Shown one piece after another: positions 43,287 to 54,271 of a DNA stretch of 64,000 nucleotides. Each line of letters opens with the position of its first letter. Position 1 is the stretch's first letter. The stretch spans positions 35,148-99,147 of the forward strand of contig NTMA01000130.1 in NCBI GenBank assembly GCA_002917075.1, read 5' to 3'. The DNA comes from Hawksworthiomyces lignivorus (Eukaryota; Ascomycota; Sordariomycetes; Ophiostomatales; Ophiostomataceae). A model generated the notes under the pieces. The model was not told the origin of the DNA. It ran no database searches and was given only the letters and a program-made list of their open reading frames with translations. A program made the translations under genes and the position numbers.

Positions 43287-45827
43287 TCACTTGACGGTGA
43301 TGAAGGCGATGCCCTCGCGCGCGCGCCGCACGGCCTGCTGCAGCAGCTGGACCTCGGTGTCGGTCCAGGCGACGGAGATCTGGTCCCACTTGACACCGGG
43401 CGTGTGGTACTCGCGCTTGTGCTGGGCGCGCTGGGCCTGCAGGCGGCTCATGGCGCGCGGGTCGCCGCCGCCGCTGAAGACGAGCAGGGCGGTGCAGGGC
43501 GGCAGCTGGGCGTGGATGCGGCGGATGCGGCGGGCCAGGGCGCGGACGGACCGCTCGAGCAGGTCGGCGTCCTCGGCGAGTGGCTCGTCTTGCTGCTCGC
43601 CGCCGCCGCCGCCCGCTTCGCCCGGCTGCTCCTCCTCCTTGGCCCGCGTCTCGTCGGCCTGCACCAGGGCCTCGAGCATCTCGCGGGACGGCGGGCCTTG
43701 GCCGTCAGCGGCAGGGGCAGGCGCGGACGCGGACGCGGACGCCGAATTCGCCTCGGCGGTGGCGGCGGCAGCGGGAGCCAGCTTGTTGCGGTTCCACCAG
43801 CCGCGCAGGGCCTCGAGCTCGCGCAGGCGGGCCCAGACAAAGTCGACGCCGCCGCCGGGGACGACCTTGCCGTCGGGGTCGCCGCGGACGGCGCGCACGA
43901 GGCCAGCCTCGACGTCGGCGTCGCTGCGGCAGCCGCCGAGCACGATGCCGGCCTCGCCGCAGAGCGAGCGGCGGGCGTCGCCCCAGTCGACGGCGGCGGT
44001 GGACTTGCCGGAGGTGACGCCCCCCGTGGCGGCGGCGCCGCCCTGGCTGCGGTAGGCGGTGCCGGCGCGGGCGAGGCGGTGAAACAAGTTCTCGCCGGCG
44101 CCCTCGCCGCCGGCCCACTCGGCGCCGTTCTGGTTGGAGCTGCCGCCCCACGCCTTGCCCTTCTCGCACTTGCGCTTCATCAGGTCCAGACACGTGCGCG
44201 CGTCCTCGACGCTGTCGTGGCCGGCGGCGGTGCCGTGGCCGCGCTGGATGGTGCGGTTGAGGTATTTCGCGGCGAGCCAGCGCAGGGCGTGCTTCTTGGC
44301 CGGGGCAAGCGGGTGGGGGAACGCAATGGACGTGTCCACGATGAACGGGTGGCTCAGCTGCAGCGCGCGGCAGTCGGCGTCGAGCGAGTGGCCGACGAGC
44401 ACGGCGCGGGCGTCCAGCAGGGCCAGCAGGCGCCGCTGGACGTCGGCCAGCCGCGTGGTGACGCCCTCGAGCAGCGCGGCCGTGATGCCCGAGTAGGGCG
44501 TCAGGTAGTCGACGATGGGCTCGTCGGGCAGCACCAGCTCGTCCAGCACGACGTCGCCGTCCCAGCCGACGACGCTGATGCGCGTCAGAACGAACCGGTC
44601 GCCGGCCGCCTTGCACATCTCGCAGTCCACCGCGTACACGGTGCGGCCCGCCGTCACGCTGCCCTGCTGGATGTCCGCCTCAGGCACGTCGCCGGCCGCC
44701 AGGTCCGCCACGGCCGTGTGCACCCAGCCCGGCGGGTCGCGGAACGCCGCGCGCTCCGCCGCCGTCGCCAGCAGCGCCGGGTGCGGCGGGAAGTCGTTGG
44801 CCGCGTACTCGTCGGGCGTCGCCAAAAACGCCGTGATGCGCGTGCGCACATCCTTGGCGTGGCCCGGCTGCGACGTCGCGTGGTTGTACCGCGGCCCGCC
44901 GCCCGGCTTCTTGCCTCCATTTTCCTTCTCGTCGGTCGCCGACTTGGGTAGCGGCGCCGTCAGGAACGTCGCCACCGGCGAGAACAGCGTCGCGTACCGC
45001 TCGTTGCCGCGCGCCCGCACCGGCCACATCTGCGCAAACACGTCGGCAAACGGCCGCACCGCCGGCGCCAGCGCCGCTCGGTCTAGCGTCCGCGGGTACG
45101 CGTCGTCGGCCGCCGTCGCGCCCGTGCGCATCCACCGCTGCAGCGCCTCAACGCTGCCGTCCTCGTCGGCGCCCCACCGCGCAAAGTCGAAGCTGCCGGC
45201 GTTCTTGGCCTGGAACAGCGCCTCCTCCAGCCCCGGCACCAGCAGCACGACGATCTTGCGGAACTGCGGCCGGTGGTGCACGGCCACCCACTGCGGCGCC
45301 GTGCCGTCGGCAAAGATGTACGTGACCAGGTTGCGCAGGTCCGACACCTGGATCTTGCTCTGCAGCCGCGCGCTCTTGCTAAACGTGATCGCCGGGTAGT
45401 TGCCCGAGTCCTTCTTGGGCACCTTCTTCAGCTTCTTTTTGGTCGGCCGGCCGTTCTTGATCGTCTGCCACTCGCCGCCGCTGTCGGCGTCGGCACTCTT
45501 ATTGTTGTTGTTGTTGCTGTTTTCGTTCGAGCTAGACGCATTGCTGCTGCCCTCGATTGGTGTGTTCTCGTCTGACTTCTTTTTCTTCTTTTGCCGGTCG
45601 TCCTCCGGCACTGTGTCTGCATCGCCAGATATGGCCAGTCCTTTGGCTGCGGCGAGGGCCTCCTGCTCGGTGTCGGATCGAGACCGCTTGGTGCCGGCCG
45701 CGCTGCTTGCCGTGTCGCTTGTTGCGTGTGAAGACGCCTCGCTGGACGAGTTTGTTCTCGCCTTCTTCCGGGCCATGTTGCTTGCGTCAGCCGCTGCCGC
45801 CTCTACCGGGGTGGCAGAAGAGGACAT
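43287..45827 (-). CDS. REX1: REX1-type 3'-5' RNA exonuclease (DEDDh)
   Basis: Nuclear exonuclease that trims 3' ends of 5S rRNA, tRNAs and other stable RNAs in yeast (Rex1/Rnh70). Single exon of 846 aa from the ATG at 45827; an upstream in-frame TTG is ignored. The Lys-rich N-terminus (QKKKKKS, KKKLKKVPKK) looks like a nuclear localisation signal. The exonuclease core has ExoI VYAVDCEMC (Asp401, Glu403), ExoII in GHSLDADCRAL, and ExoIII HDSVEDAR (His537, Asp542), so all DEDDh residues are present. Family context includes LTPYSGITAALLEGV and ALRWLAAKYLNRTIQ. The C-terminal extension has a second conserved part (RSVRALARRIRRIHAQLPP, LLVFSGGGDPRAMSRLQAQR) typical of fungal REX1. Ala/Glu-rich inserts separate the two. 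A 515-codon antisense open frame is a GC artefact. Confidence 0.9.
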   Translation of the reverse strand: MSSSATPVEAAAADASNMARKKARTNSSSEASSHATSDTASSAAGTKRSRSDTEQEALAAAKGLAISGDADTVPEDDRQKKKKKSDENTPIEGSSNASSSNENSNNNNNKSADADSGGEWQTIKNGRPTKKKLKKVPKKDSGNYPAITFSKSARLQSKIQVSDLRNLVTYIFADGTAPQWVAVHHRPQFRKIVVLLVPGLEEALFQAKNAGSFDFARWGADEDGSVEALQRWMRTGATAADDAYPRTLDRAALAPAVRPFADVFAQMWPVRARGNERYATLFSPVATFLTAPLPKSATDEKENGGKKPGGGPRYNHATSQPGHAKDVRTRITAFLATPDEYAANDFPPHPALLATAAERAAFRDPPGWVHTAVADLAAGDVPEADIQQGSVTAGRTVYAVDCEMCKAAGDRFVLTRISVVGWDGDVVLDELVLPDEPIVDYLTPYSGITAALLEGVTTRLADVQRRLLALLDARAVLVGHSLDADCRALQLSHPFIVDTSIAFPHPLAPAKKHALRWLAAKYLNRTIQRGHGTAAGHDSVEDARTCLDLMKRKCEKGKAWGGSSNQNGAEWAGGEGAGENLFHRLARAGTAYRSQGGAAATGGVTSGKSTAAVDWGDARRSLCGEAGIVLGGCRSDADVEAGLVRAVRGDPDGKVVPGGGVDFVWARLRELEALRGWWNRNKLAPAAAATAEANSASASASAPAPAADGQGPPSREMLEALVQADETRAKEEEQPGEAGGGGGEQQDEPLAEDADLLERSVRALARRIRRIHAQLPPCTALLVFSGGGDPRAMSRLQAQRAQHKREYHTPGVKWDQISVAWTDTEVQLLQQAVRRAREGIAFITVK

Positions 45828-46493
45828 GGCTGCTGAAGACGCCAAAGGGGCGCTTGGGAAGAGGTGTGGTAGTTGTGGTATTTATCCAAAACGACAGATA
45901 TACTCTACATGCACAAAATGTGAACAAGATATATGGTATCCAGAGTTCAAGGCCGTGCAATAGTCAACAAAGTTTGGTATGTTGCGTAAGAAAGAAAATG
46001 CATGTTGCTTTTTTTTTTTTTTTTTACTGCAGGGCGACGATAAGAATTAATACGGATAAATTTCATTTTTTCTTAGTGCAGCCTTCCCATATTAGTTAAG
46101 TAGCTAACTCACATATCCATCGCTCCTGCACTGCGTCATAACTTCTCTCTCCGAGCAGTCACCGCCTTCCTCTCCTGGAAAGTCCCCTTATAAGTCCCTG
46201 ATAAGTCCCTTCACAGCGGCTGTCAGGGTACCTGAACTATTAAAAGTGACTGCTGCACGCGCTAAAACGCGCTCAGGGGTCTGCTAGCTCTAGCCCAGCC
46301 AACCAGCTATCGTCGCCCTCCCCCTGTAAGTAGTCATACAGAGTAATACCTATAACGCGCGCACGCACGCCTCGTCTTTCCACTTAGATAATCGAATTTT
46401 TGCAATTTTCTGTGATTCTGTGACCACGACGATACCAGATTTGAGCTGACAATCAGACCTTTCTTGAATTCTTTTTGACGTTCTCTCCCGCAA
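45828..46493. promoter_or_regulatory. Divergent region between REX1 and the DUF3716-like gene
   Basis: Contains a T20 tract (about 46011-46030) and a small duplicated ataagtccct motif near 46190-46208. It should hold both promoters. No ORF is supported. Confidence 0.45.
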
Positions 46494-47513
46494 ATGGCTC
46501 CAGCTCCTAGAGCAGCTGCCGCCCGCCCTGGGCCGGCGACGCCGGAAGCCGTCGAGGTTGTCTACCACAACACGGCCATTCACGGTCCCGCTGACCCGCT
46601 GGTATGTCAATTCAGCCGGAGAGGAAATGGGGATTGTTGTAACGCGCTCGAGGCTTTTCATGCATAGGTAGACTGTGCTAACCTGCTGCGGTTGTTCATA
46701 GATGCCAAACCCGTTTTCGGAGACAGAAGATTTTGCAACATGGTTTTTGCAACACTGCAGAGACTTGGTTCAAGCCGAAGCAGCTCAACCACTTCCTGGA
46801 CGGCCTGTTTCCAAGGCCGTGCAGATCCTCCTTGCATCTGGGGTGAGTTGTTGCAACTGCAGTCCAGGTTTTGGTTGCCATGAGAAAGGAACTCATTTTT
46901 TCGATATTTTACAGTCCGATGCGGATGTTAGCAACTTGTTATTCCGCGCCCATGTCAAATCGTTGAACCTTGCAAGAGGCTGCAACGTTGAGGCCACCCT
47001 GATGCAGATCCGCGGCAGCGCTGCTGCGGACGCTTGCGACTCATGCAAACAATCGGGAGGTCCGTTTAACGGCTGCAGAGTCGTGCAAAATATTGCAAAA
47101 AGGTCCTGTGCAAACTGCCACTGGAATTCTTCCGGCTCTCGGTGCTCGTTCCGGCCTAAGGGTGAGCTGCGTCTGCCCTGCATGTAGCTGTAAAATATCG
47201 CTAACTGAAGTTAGAGCCGGATGGGACCCGAAAGTCTCGGAAGCGAGCTGCAGAAGCTACAGCAGGAGTTGCTGCAGGCCCTTCCAAGAAGCGGCAGACC
47301 ACAAAGGGAAGAGGTAGGGCTGTAGCAGCAGTAGCAGCTGCAGCAAGCGACGAGGAAGATGAATCAGAAGATGACGATGACGACGACAGTGATATAACCA
47401 TCCGCAAGCTTCTGCAAGAAACCAGATTCAGCCGCCGCAACCGCAAAAAGCTGTTGAGGTTCTTTGAGAAAGTGTTGGACGTCATTGACGAATGGGCCGC
47501 TGAGAAGGATTAG
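46494..47513 (+). CDS. Cys-rich DUF3716-like protein with basic and acidic tail
   Basis: Exons 46494-46601, 46702-46842, 46915-47161 and 47215-47513 give 264 aa with consistent phases; the last intron is only 53 nt. A Cys cluster at residues 124-166 (CDSCKQSGGPFNGC, then CANCHWNSSGSRCSF) has the spacing of the fungal DUF3716 family, probably a zinc-binding module. The C-terminal part is Lys/Arg-rich (RKSRKRAAEA, KKRQTTKGRGR). It continues with a run of Asp/Glu (EEDESEDDDDDSD) and ends in a helical segment (RKKLLRFFEKVLDVIDEWAA). The acceptor at 47214 was chosen because the other two frames stop early. A nuclear role is plausible from composition. In many species this family is lineage-expanded and of unknown function. 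Confidence 0.72.
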
Positions 47514-47777
47514 ATGCGGGCCACTTTCATTGACATAGACGATGACGAAGAGATGACAGCTAACGGCCTCGTCGTCTTTCTACGAGGTCACCGATGATGC
47601 GCCAAATACGACAGAGCCACAGCGCAGGCGCTCTTCTACTATGCGGAAAGAGGTGTTCTATAAAGAACAAGAGACGAAGTCTACGGCGCGGGCCGGGAAA
47701 GACAAGCTGAAGAGATCACACAACCGGCTAGTCACTTTTGGTCAGCTTCACAGCCTTTTCTCTTGTTCGCCTTCTAT

Positions 47778-49673
47778 CTACTCTGCTGTAAGGGACGGCG
47801 ACTCGAGGTCGCCCTTGAGAATGTCCAGCGCCAAGGACGCCAGGCCGTCGACCGGCTCCAGGATGCGCTGGCGGAAGAAGGCGGCCGCCTCAGGCTCGGT
47901 CGGGTCCTGGATCCAGCGGCGGAGCGCCGCCGAGAGGGCCTCGCGGCCGGGCACGCTCTGCACGTCCTGGAGCATCTCGCGGGCCGTGTCCAGCAGCGGC
48001 CACTCGTCCGAGTGCGCCATGGGCCCGTAGCGCAGGACCATGAGCAGGATCGCCTCGTACAGCACGCCGTCGCCCAGCTGCGCTAGAAGCGCGTACACGC
48101 CCGGGTGCGCGCTGCCGGCCCCGGACGACGACGACGCAGCCGCTGCCGCCGCCTCGGGCGGCTCCATGCTGGTGTTGGTAATGGTCTTGGCGATGAGCAG
48201 CAGGCCCTTGAGCCGCCACTGCGCAAACGGCGCCACGTACTTGTACGGGTCGCAGTGCAGCGCCGCGAAGCACTCGACCGCCAGCGCGTGCGCAAAGTTC
48301 TGCCGCTCCGAGTAGAGCGCGATCGCCTGCTGGAACACGTGCGCCAGCGGCTCCTCCGCCCACCGCCGCGCCTGCACCAGTGGCCGGCACAGCGCCCACT
48401 GTCGCCGCAGCGTCGCCAGCCGCCCCCCCGCCGCCACCGCCTGCTCCGGCGCGCACGCCGCGTAGATGGCCTCCACCTGCGCCGCCGTCACCTGCCGCTC
48501 GCGCTCCCGCGCCACCGGCGGGTCGCGCAGCGCGCTCACGTCCGGCACGAAGCTGAGCGCCGCGTTCAGCGCCACCAGCGGCGACGTCCGGCACACAGCG
48601 TACACGTCCAGGTCGTCGGCGCAGCGCGGGCACCCGCAGGCAAAGTGGTACAGCTCGAGGCCGCGCTGGCGGGCCGATTTAGGTTTTGTGTAGTCTAGAG
48701 CGCACTTGTTAGAAAAGGTTTTTGTCTAAGTCTGCCTTTCATATTTTGTACGTACCAATGTAGGAGATGGCGATCTCGTCGCCCGCCTTGATGGCCTGCT
48801 CGGCCCGCAGGTACGCCTTGCGGCCCGCGAAGACGACGATCGCGTTGGGCACGCACGAGTGGTTGACCATGGCCAGCGTCTCGTCGAGGAACATGCCCGA
48901 CTGGTCGACGTCCGCATCGCTGCGGTCAAACGAGTTTGTGTGGATCTAGGTAATTTAGTAGAAAGAAAAGGAGCCTGAATTATCCTCGTTTTCTCACTGT
49001 GAAGGGAACCTACTTTGCACAGGACCTCCAGGGCTGTCTGCACGTTCTCCTTTGTAGACCACCCGGCGAAAGAGCACGCCGCCACCGCCTGCACGGTGAA
49101 GTCGTCCCAGAGCTGCTTGTTCGCCTGGAAGGCCGCCGCGTTACCCTCGAGCCGCTCCAGGCTCGCGCGCACAGAGGACCACTGCAAGAGGATCTGCGTC
49201 AGCGCCCGGATGTGCGTCGGCAGCGTGCGGGCCGCGGCCGGCGGGGCAGGCAGAGCCAGCTGCGCGGCGGCGGCCGGTCCGGCTTTCTTGGCCGCCTCCG
49301 CTGCCGCCTCGGCCTCTTCCTTGGCGGCGGCCGCCAGGGCCCCCCGCAGCACCTTGCACTCGGCCTTGTGTGCGGCGCTCCAGTGCGCCTTCTGGCACCG
49401 GGCGCCGCAGTACGCCGCTGCCCGGCAGCCCGTGCAGGCCTTGACGGGCTGGCGGCGCGCGTCCAGGCACCAGCCGCACACCCGCAGCGCGTCGCGGCCG
49501 GCGGGCAGCACTATAAGCGGCGCCGTGGCGACCACGATGGCCTGGCCTGGCGCAAAGTCGCGCGTGGCGTACAGGCCGCGGCCGCGCTTGGGCTCCGCCG
49601 ACGACGAAGATGTACCAGCGGCAGCAGGCGCCCGCTCGCCCCGGATCTCGACGCCAGGCGGTAGAGTGGCCAT
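47778..49673 (-). CDS. SET-MYND (SMYD-type) protein, putative lysine methyltransferase
   Basis: Exons 49673-49014, 48945-48756 and 48694-47778 give 588 aa. The SET fold is split by a MYND zinc finger, as in SMYD proteins: N-terminal SET part [17 protein letters not shown], then MYND from Cys66 ([29 protein letters not shown]), an Ala-rich linker, and SET-C with NHSCVPNA (Asn248, the SAM/active-site motif) and GDEIAISYI followed by a conserved Tyr (DYTKP). A post-SET Cys cluster (FACGCPRC) follows. The C-terminal 280 residues form a helical TPR-like region ([37 protein letters not shown]). All hallmark SAM-binding motifs look intact. The substrate is unknown; homologues methylate histone or non-histone lysines. 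It lies in tandem with SIL1 on the same strand. Confidence 0.87.
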
Positions 49674-50031
49674 GCTTTTAATAAAATGGAATGATTTTAT
49701 TTTGTATTATTCATCGGAACCACGCTCTGTATTTTCCAATAGCGTGCAAATCTCCCGTCGTATTAAAGCGGCGTATTGTGTAGAGAGACGTGCGTTATAA
49801 GTTGGTGGAAATATGTAGGTATTGGAGATGGCGTTGGATGCACTTGGAAAATTCAACGTCAGGCGTCCAATCAGCCGTATAATTTACCAACTACGAACAA
49901 ATCAACTTAATCTGCAATACAGAATCTCTAAAACTACAAGAGTTGGCAAATTTGATAATTTTTTGGAGTTTAACTTAAATTAAATTTATAATCTCAATGG
50001 GTATAAATGTATCTCTTGTATGCTCTATTCA
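49674..50031. promoter_or_regulatory. AT-rich spacer, SMYD promoter and SIL1 3' flank
   Basis: AT-rich, with a CCAAT box in a gtccaatcagc context at about 49866. The SMYD gene starts at 49673 and the SIL1 stop is at 50032, both on the minus strand. No ORF. Confidence 0.45.
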
Positions 50032-51390
50032 TTACAGCTCACCATGCCCGACTGTGTCTTTGTCTGCTTCCCCGCCACCCTGTTTCCGCTCCTGCAGGCG
50101 TCGCCAGAGGTCCACCGACCAGTGCGACGGGTCGCCCTTGTGCGCCTGGGCCAGCTTTTCCATGTGGTAGTCCCAGCAGTGCGCCTGCGCAGGGCCGCCG
50201 CCGCCGCACGCGCCGCGCGCCGCCTTGTCGCCCGGGGCGGGCTCGGGCCACCGCGACACATCGGCGCCCATGCCGGCATCGAGGAAGTTGTCGACGACGA
50301 GGTGGGCGGCGCGGGTGCGGGCGGCATCAAAGTCGGGACCCGTCTGCTCGACGAGCAGCCGCAGCACCTCGGTCAGGCCGCCGCCGGCTAAGAAGTCGCG
50401 CATGATGGCGTCGCTCTTGATGAGGCCGTTGACGGCCAGCAGGCGCGAGCGCACCCAGGCCGGCTGGGGGCCCTCGGCGTCCGCCGCCACCACCGCTGGG
50501 CAGTAGGGCCCGAAGACGGCGTCGCCGAGCGTGCCGGCCGGGCGGCAGGCGGCCTTCTTGTGCGCACCCCACGCCCGCTCCACCTCGCGCAGCGCCGCCG
50601 GGTTGTTCTGCAGCGCCGCTGCCACAATGGCCGCGGCCCGCTGCGCCGTCGCGTGGTCCTCGCCGCCGCCGCCGCCGCCGCCGCTCATCAGGCACAGCAG
50701 CGACCGCGTCGCGTCCGCGTCCTCGACCAGCTTCACGCCGTAGTAGATGTCGTGGGCGAACTCGTCCAGCTGCTCCAGCGCCGCGTTGAAGGCCGCCCGC
50801 AGGCCCCGGCCGCCAAACGCCTTGCCAGACGCCACGCCCTTGACCACGGCCAGGGCGTTGTAGAACGCCTGGCCGTCACCCTCGGCGCTCTCGGCGCCCT
50901 CCGGCTTCTTGACCCGGCCGATCGGGTCGTAGGCCGGCGCTCCCTTAGGCAGCGTTGCTTCTTCCGCCTCCGCCTGCGCGTCCTGCTCCGGCTGGTCCAC
51001 CAGCACAACGCTCTGGTCCACGGGCAGGCCTTCCAGGGCTGCTGGGGCCTCCTCGGAGTCGTTGTTCAATTTGGCCTCCTTCTCTCCGGTCCAGACGTTG
51101 AGGCGCACGTGCAGGCCGGGCGGCAGATCCTGGTCCTCGCGAACGCGCTGAAACTCATTGGTCGCCTGGAAGATCCGGGGGTAGCACTCGGCCGCGTTGT
51201 CCGTGTGACAAATCAGATCGCTGCCGCCATCCGCTTGAGTCCGCTTTGGTTTTTGGCTCTCCTGCTCTGCAGACGGCGCAGCACTCGTGCACACGGCACC
51301 CACAGCAAAGAAGCAGACCACCCCGAGAAGCAGAACCAGCAGCTTCCCTCTCGACCAGGAGGTCGACGAACATGATTTCATGCGGACCAT
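50032..51390 (-). CDS. SIL1: Nucleotide exchange factor SIL1 (ER lumen)
   Basis: Promotes ADP release from the ER Hsp70 Kar2/BiP during protein import and folding. Single exon of 452 aa. The start at 51390 gives a signal peptide (KLLVLLLGVVCFFAVGAVC); the frame extends upstream only from a TTG. The early luminal motif DLICHTDNAAECYPRIFQA, which is diagnostic of fungal Sil1/Sls1, is followed by FQRVREDQDLPPGLHVRLN. An armadillo-like helical domain follows, with AAFNAALEQLDEFAHDIYYG, ATRSLLCLM and LLAVNGLIKSDAIMRDFL. The C-terminus reads HGEL, a variant of the HDEL retrieval signal. Gly-rich runs interrupt the repeats. It is divergent from the complex I subunit gene. Confidence 0.9.
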   Translation of the reverse strand: MVRMKSCSSTSWSRGKLLVLLLGVVCFFAVGAVCTSAAPSAEQESQKPKRTQADGGSDLICHTDNAAECYPRIFQATNEFQRVREDQDLPPGLHVRLNVWTGEKEAKLNNDSEEAPAALEGLPVDQSVVLVDQPEQDAQAEAEEATLPKGAPAYDPIGRVKKPEGAESAEGDGQAFYNALAVVKGVASGKAFGGRGLRAAFNAALEQLDEFAHDIYYGVKLVEDADATRSLLCLMSGGGGGGGEDHATAQRAAAIVAAALQNNPAALREVERAWGAHKKAACRPAGTLGDAVFGPYCPAVVAADAEGPQPAWVRSRLLAVNGLIKSDAIMRDFLAGGGLTEVLRLLVEQTGPDFDAARTRAAHLVVDNFLDAGMGADVSRWPEPAPGDKAARGACGGGGPAQAHCWDYHMEKLAQAHKGDPSHWSVDLWRRLQERKQGGGEADKDTVGHGEL

Positions 51391-52102
51391 GCTTTTTTTT
51401 TTTCTAGTGTGATATAAGATTGCCTTCCGGAAGCACGGTGCCAAAGAAGACAGAAATAAGAAGCTTCGCTGCTGATGATAGAAGGGCGAAAGCTGAAAGT
51501 CTCAATGCTATTTGCCAGGCAGCTTCTTTAAAGAAGTCGTTCTCAAGGCGTAACAACGACTGGCCACATTGCGTTTCTTGAAAATTTGCCACGAAAAGAT
51601 GACAGCAACTTGTGAAATGATAAAAACAACTATCCTTAAAAGAGGTAGCCACTCGTTACATAGGCTCATAGGCAAGCCTTGCTACCACACGTAGTGTAAA
51701 AGTGTCCTGATAGATTTTAGGGGGGATGTGGGTTCAAGATAGGGCAGTAAACACGCTTAGCCAGGTGGCCACAGAAGGAGCTTTCCAGTAAGCTGTAAGT
51801 GGCCAATTGCCCCAATTCTGGACCAATTAGCAATCGTCCTATTTGGCCACCTCTGACTGGTCGCTCTACTGCTGGTTTCGTATTCCTTTTTAAAGCATAC
51901 CACGATTTGTCCCTTTACTTACATATATTTGCAATTATGCGTGCACATCTCCTCTTTCCGCCGGATCTTTCGTTTTCGCTCTGGTCCTTTTTCCCTCGTC
52001 TGCCGCCATCCCGACCTCAGCAGCGTCGACCTTTCCGCACGCCCCGTCCGCGCCCAACTAGGTCTTCACCCTCCATCAATCCCAATCCCACTCACACAGA
52101 CG
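51391..52102. promoter_or_regulatory. Divergent region between SIL1 and the complex I subunit gene
   Basis: Non-coding. A ggccaattg (inverted CCAAT-like) string lies near 51801, and a CT-rich leader at 51940-52080 precedes the complex I gene. No clear unfolded-protein-response element was identified upstream of SIL1. Confidence 0.45.
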
Positions 52103-52817
52103 ATGCTGCCGATAAGACAACGCGCTGCGTGCATTGCTCGCCAGGCGCGCCTTCGGCCGGCAGCTGTGACGCCGGCCGTCCGGCTCGCCTCGACCGACAG
52201 CCACTCCCACGACCACTCCCACGACCACGGCCACCATGGCGAGAGCCATGCTGTCGACGAGCCAATTGGCGTATGTACTAACTGGTGGATCTGGAGCGAA
52301 TGGATTTGGAGGACAATTGTTCGCCGCTGACAGTTTTTGGGGCAGGCCGCTTTCTACATCGCCATCGGCGCCATCCCCGCCTCGTACCTCCTCTACACCC
52401 TCTCCCGGCCGGGCAAGGAGGGCGAGCCCACCGCCCTGGAGGCCTACCTAAACAAGGTCTCCAACCTACAAGAGACATGGGAGTCGCGCAACACGCTGCG
52501 CACGGCGGCCATCGAGCAGGCCGCCCACGACAAGAACCTGCTGTTCACGGTCGACCGGAACACACACGTCGACCTGCGGTATCCCGAGTATGTTCCTCCT
52601 TGCCTCCTAATTGTTTATTTCTACTGCATTTATTCTCTCTAATCGGACTAACATCATATCTAGGGGCTTCCAATCCGGCTCACCCTACAATGTGCCTGCA
52701 GGACAGTCCCCGAACCTAGACAAGGTGGTGGAGCACTACAAGGAGCAGTATCACAAGGAGGTTGAGCGGCAAGCAAAGGCCGCCGCCGCTTCTGCGGCAG
52801 CACAGGCGAAGGAGTAA
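52103..52817 (+). CDS. nuo17.8: NADH:ubiquinone oxidoreductase 17.8 kDa-type subunit (complex I accessory)
   Basis: Accessory membrane-arm subunit of mitochondrial complex I, as named in Neurospora. Exons 52103-52270, 52346-52587 and 52664-52817 give 187 aa. An Arg/Ala-rich presequence (MLPIRQRAACIARQARLR, then VRLAST) is followed by a His/Asp-rich tract (SHDHSHDHGHHGESH). One membrane segment follows (FYIAIGAIPASYLLYTL) and then the conserved RPGKEGE. Family motifs downstream are WESRNTLRTAAIEQAAHDK, HVDLRYPE and FQSGSPYNVPAGQSPNLDKV. The last exon ends in a charged Ala/Lys helix. Splice sites gtatgt..cag and gtatgt..ctag fit well, and the acceptor of intron 2 is preceded by a ggactaac branch site. 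Confidence 0.86.
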
Positions 52818-53636
52818 TGGGACGCCGAAGATGGCTCAAGATAAAAAACAATTAAACAGCGACAAAATAATTACAATGTAACATACATGCCTCAGGAAGG
52901 GTACATAGCACGGGGGGGAAGAGCATGCTGTGAGGGAGGATGGAAGAAGCTCTCGACGAAGAGAGAAAGGCACAATTGATCATAAAGAAACAAAATCCTC
53001 GAAAGCATAATCCTTTTGTCTATGAAGTCATCGTTTTCATTGTGCTTGCCTGAGACATCCCTGGCTACAGCAGTCCGCTTAGCCAGCCCGCCAATCAGCC
53101 ATTGAGCAAGCACAACAAATAAATAGTAAATATTTTTTTCACTGTAACTGGTGATCAAGAAACGCAGAAAGAGAGACCATAGATTCGACTTGTTGTTTGC
53201 CTCGGGGAGAGGCGAATAACGACTGCCGTATCGTGGCTGCGTAAACCCAGGAGAGAAGCACTGCACACGATTGGTGAAGCTCGGTCACCCAAAAAATTTC
53301 ACCAGTGGTTTTATTTTCTACCCTATTTTCCTGTCGTGTCAGGCCGTCCTTTCGTTTTCTGATCAGACAACGTACGACATAAAAAATTTCAGGGGTTTTC
53401 TTTTCATTTGGATTCTTCTATTTGTGTTCGCCAGCTAAGAAGGCTTATTAGTATTGTGGGAGACAGGCAAATCTTTCATAAATAAAAAAAGTACGCTAAC
53501 TCTCTATCGGCACCGTTCACGGAGCGTATGTACCTATTATTTGTATGACATTTTTCAGATCCTGCACTGCCACCAGCATAGGAAAAGGTAGACCAACTTC
53601 AAACTTTTTTTTTTGGTCTTTTTGCTTGTTTGAGTA
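52818..53636. other. Intergenic region, complex I subunit gene to SET-like gene
   Basis: AT-rich, with no supported ORF. It holds the 3' flank of the upstream gene and the promoter of the downstream one. Confidence 0.45.
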
Positions 53637-54231
53637 ATGTCTGGGGACGTCGTCACCGGAAATGGCGACGCTCCTAGGCTTTTGCACAGAGTGCCAAGCA
53701 TAGCAAAAGAAGAAGAAGCCTTCTCCTTATCGTCCTCGCTCTCGCCAGACGACAACACTCTAGCTACGGACACTACGGTACAACTTAACAAGGACGAGGA
53801 GACGCGACAGTCGGAACCGTCTGTGCAGCCAGTTTCTCCTCGTCCACCGACTTCACATACAGAAGAAGCTGCGCCGCAGCCGGTCGACCTGCAAGTGCGG
53901 CTCAACGACGACCCGACGCTGGGCTTCTGCGTGTACGCGCAGCGCCGGTTCGTGCGCGGCGAGCGCCTGTTTCGCGAGCGCACAGCTCTGGAGGCCACGC
54001 ACGATGCCGATCCGCGCGGCGTGCGCAACGTCTACGACCGCTACCGCCGCCTGAACGCCGAGCGGCGGCGCGCTCTGCACGGCGCCTTCCCGGGCCTGGC
54101 CTGGGCCAACGGCGTGGACGCGCACGAGGCCGCCGCCGCGCGTGACCTGATCGGCTCGCGCATCATCTCGCGCGGGCTGACGCTGGACATTGCGCTGACG
54201 GCCGAGGACCACATGCAGATGCGCCCCGACG

Positions 54232-54271
<40 letters not shown>

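Noticed and set aside
43404..44951. 515-codon open frame antisense to REX1
   Set aside because: Composition is Ala/Gly/Val/Arg only, and the opposite strand has all REX1 catalytic motifs in order.
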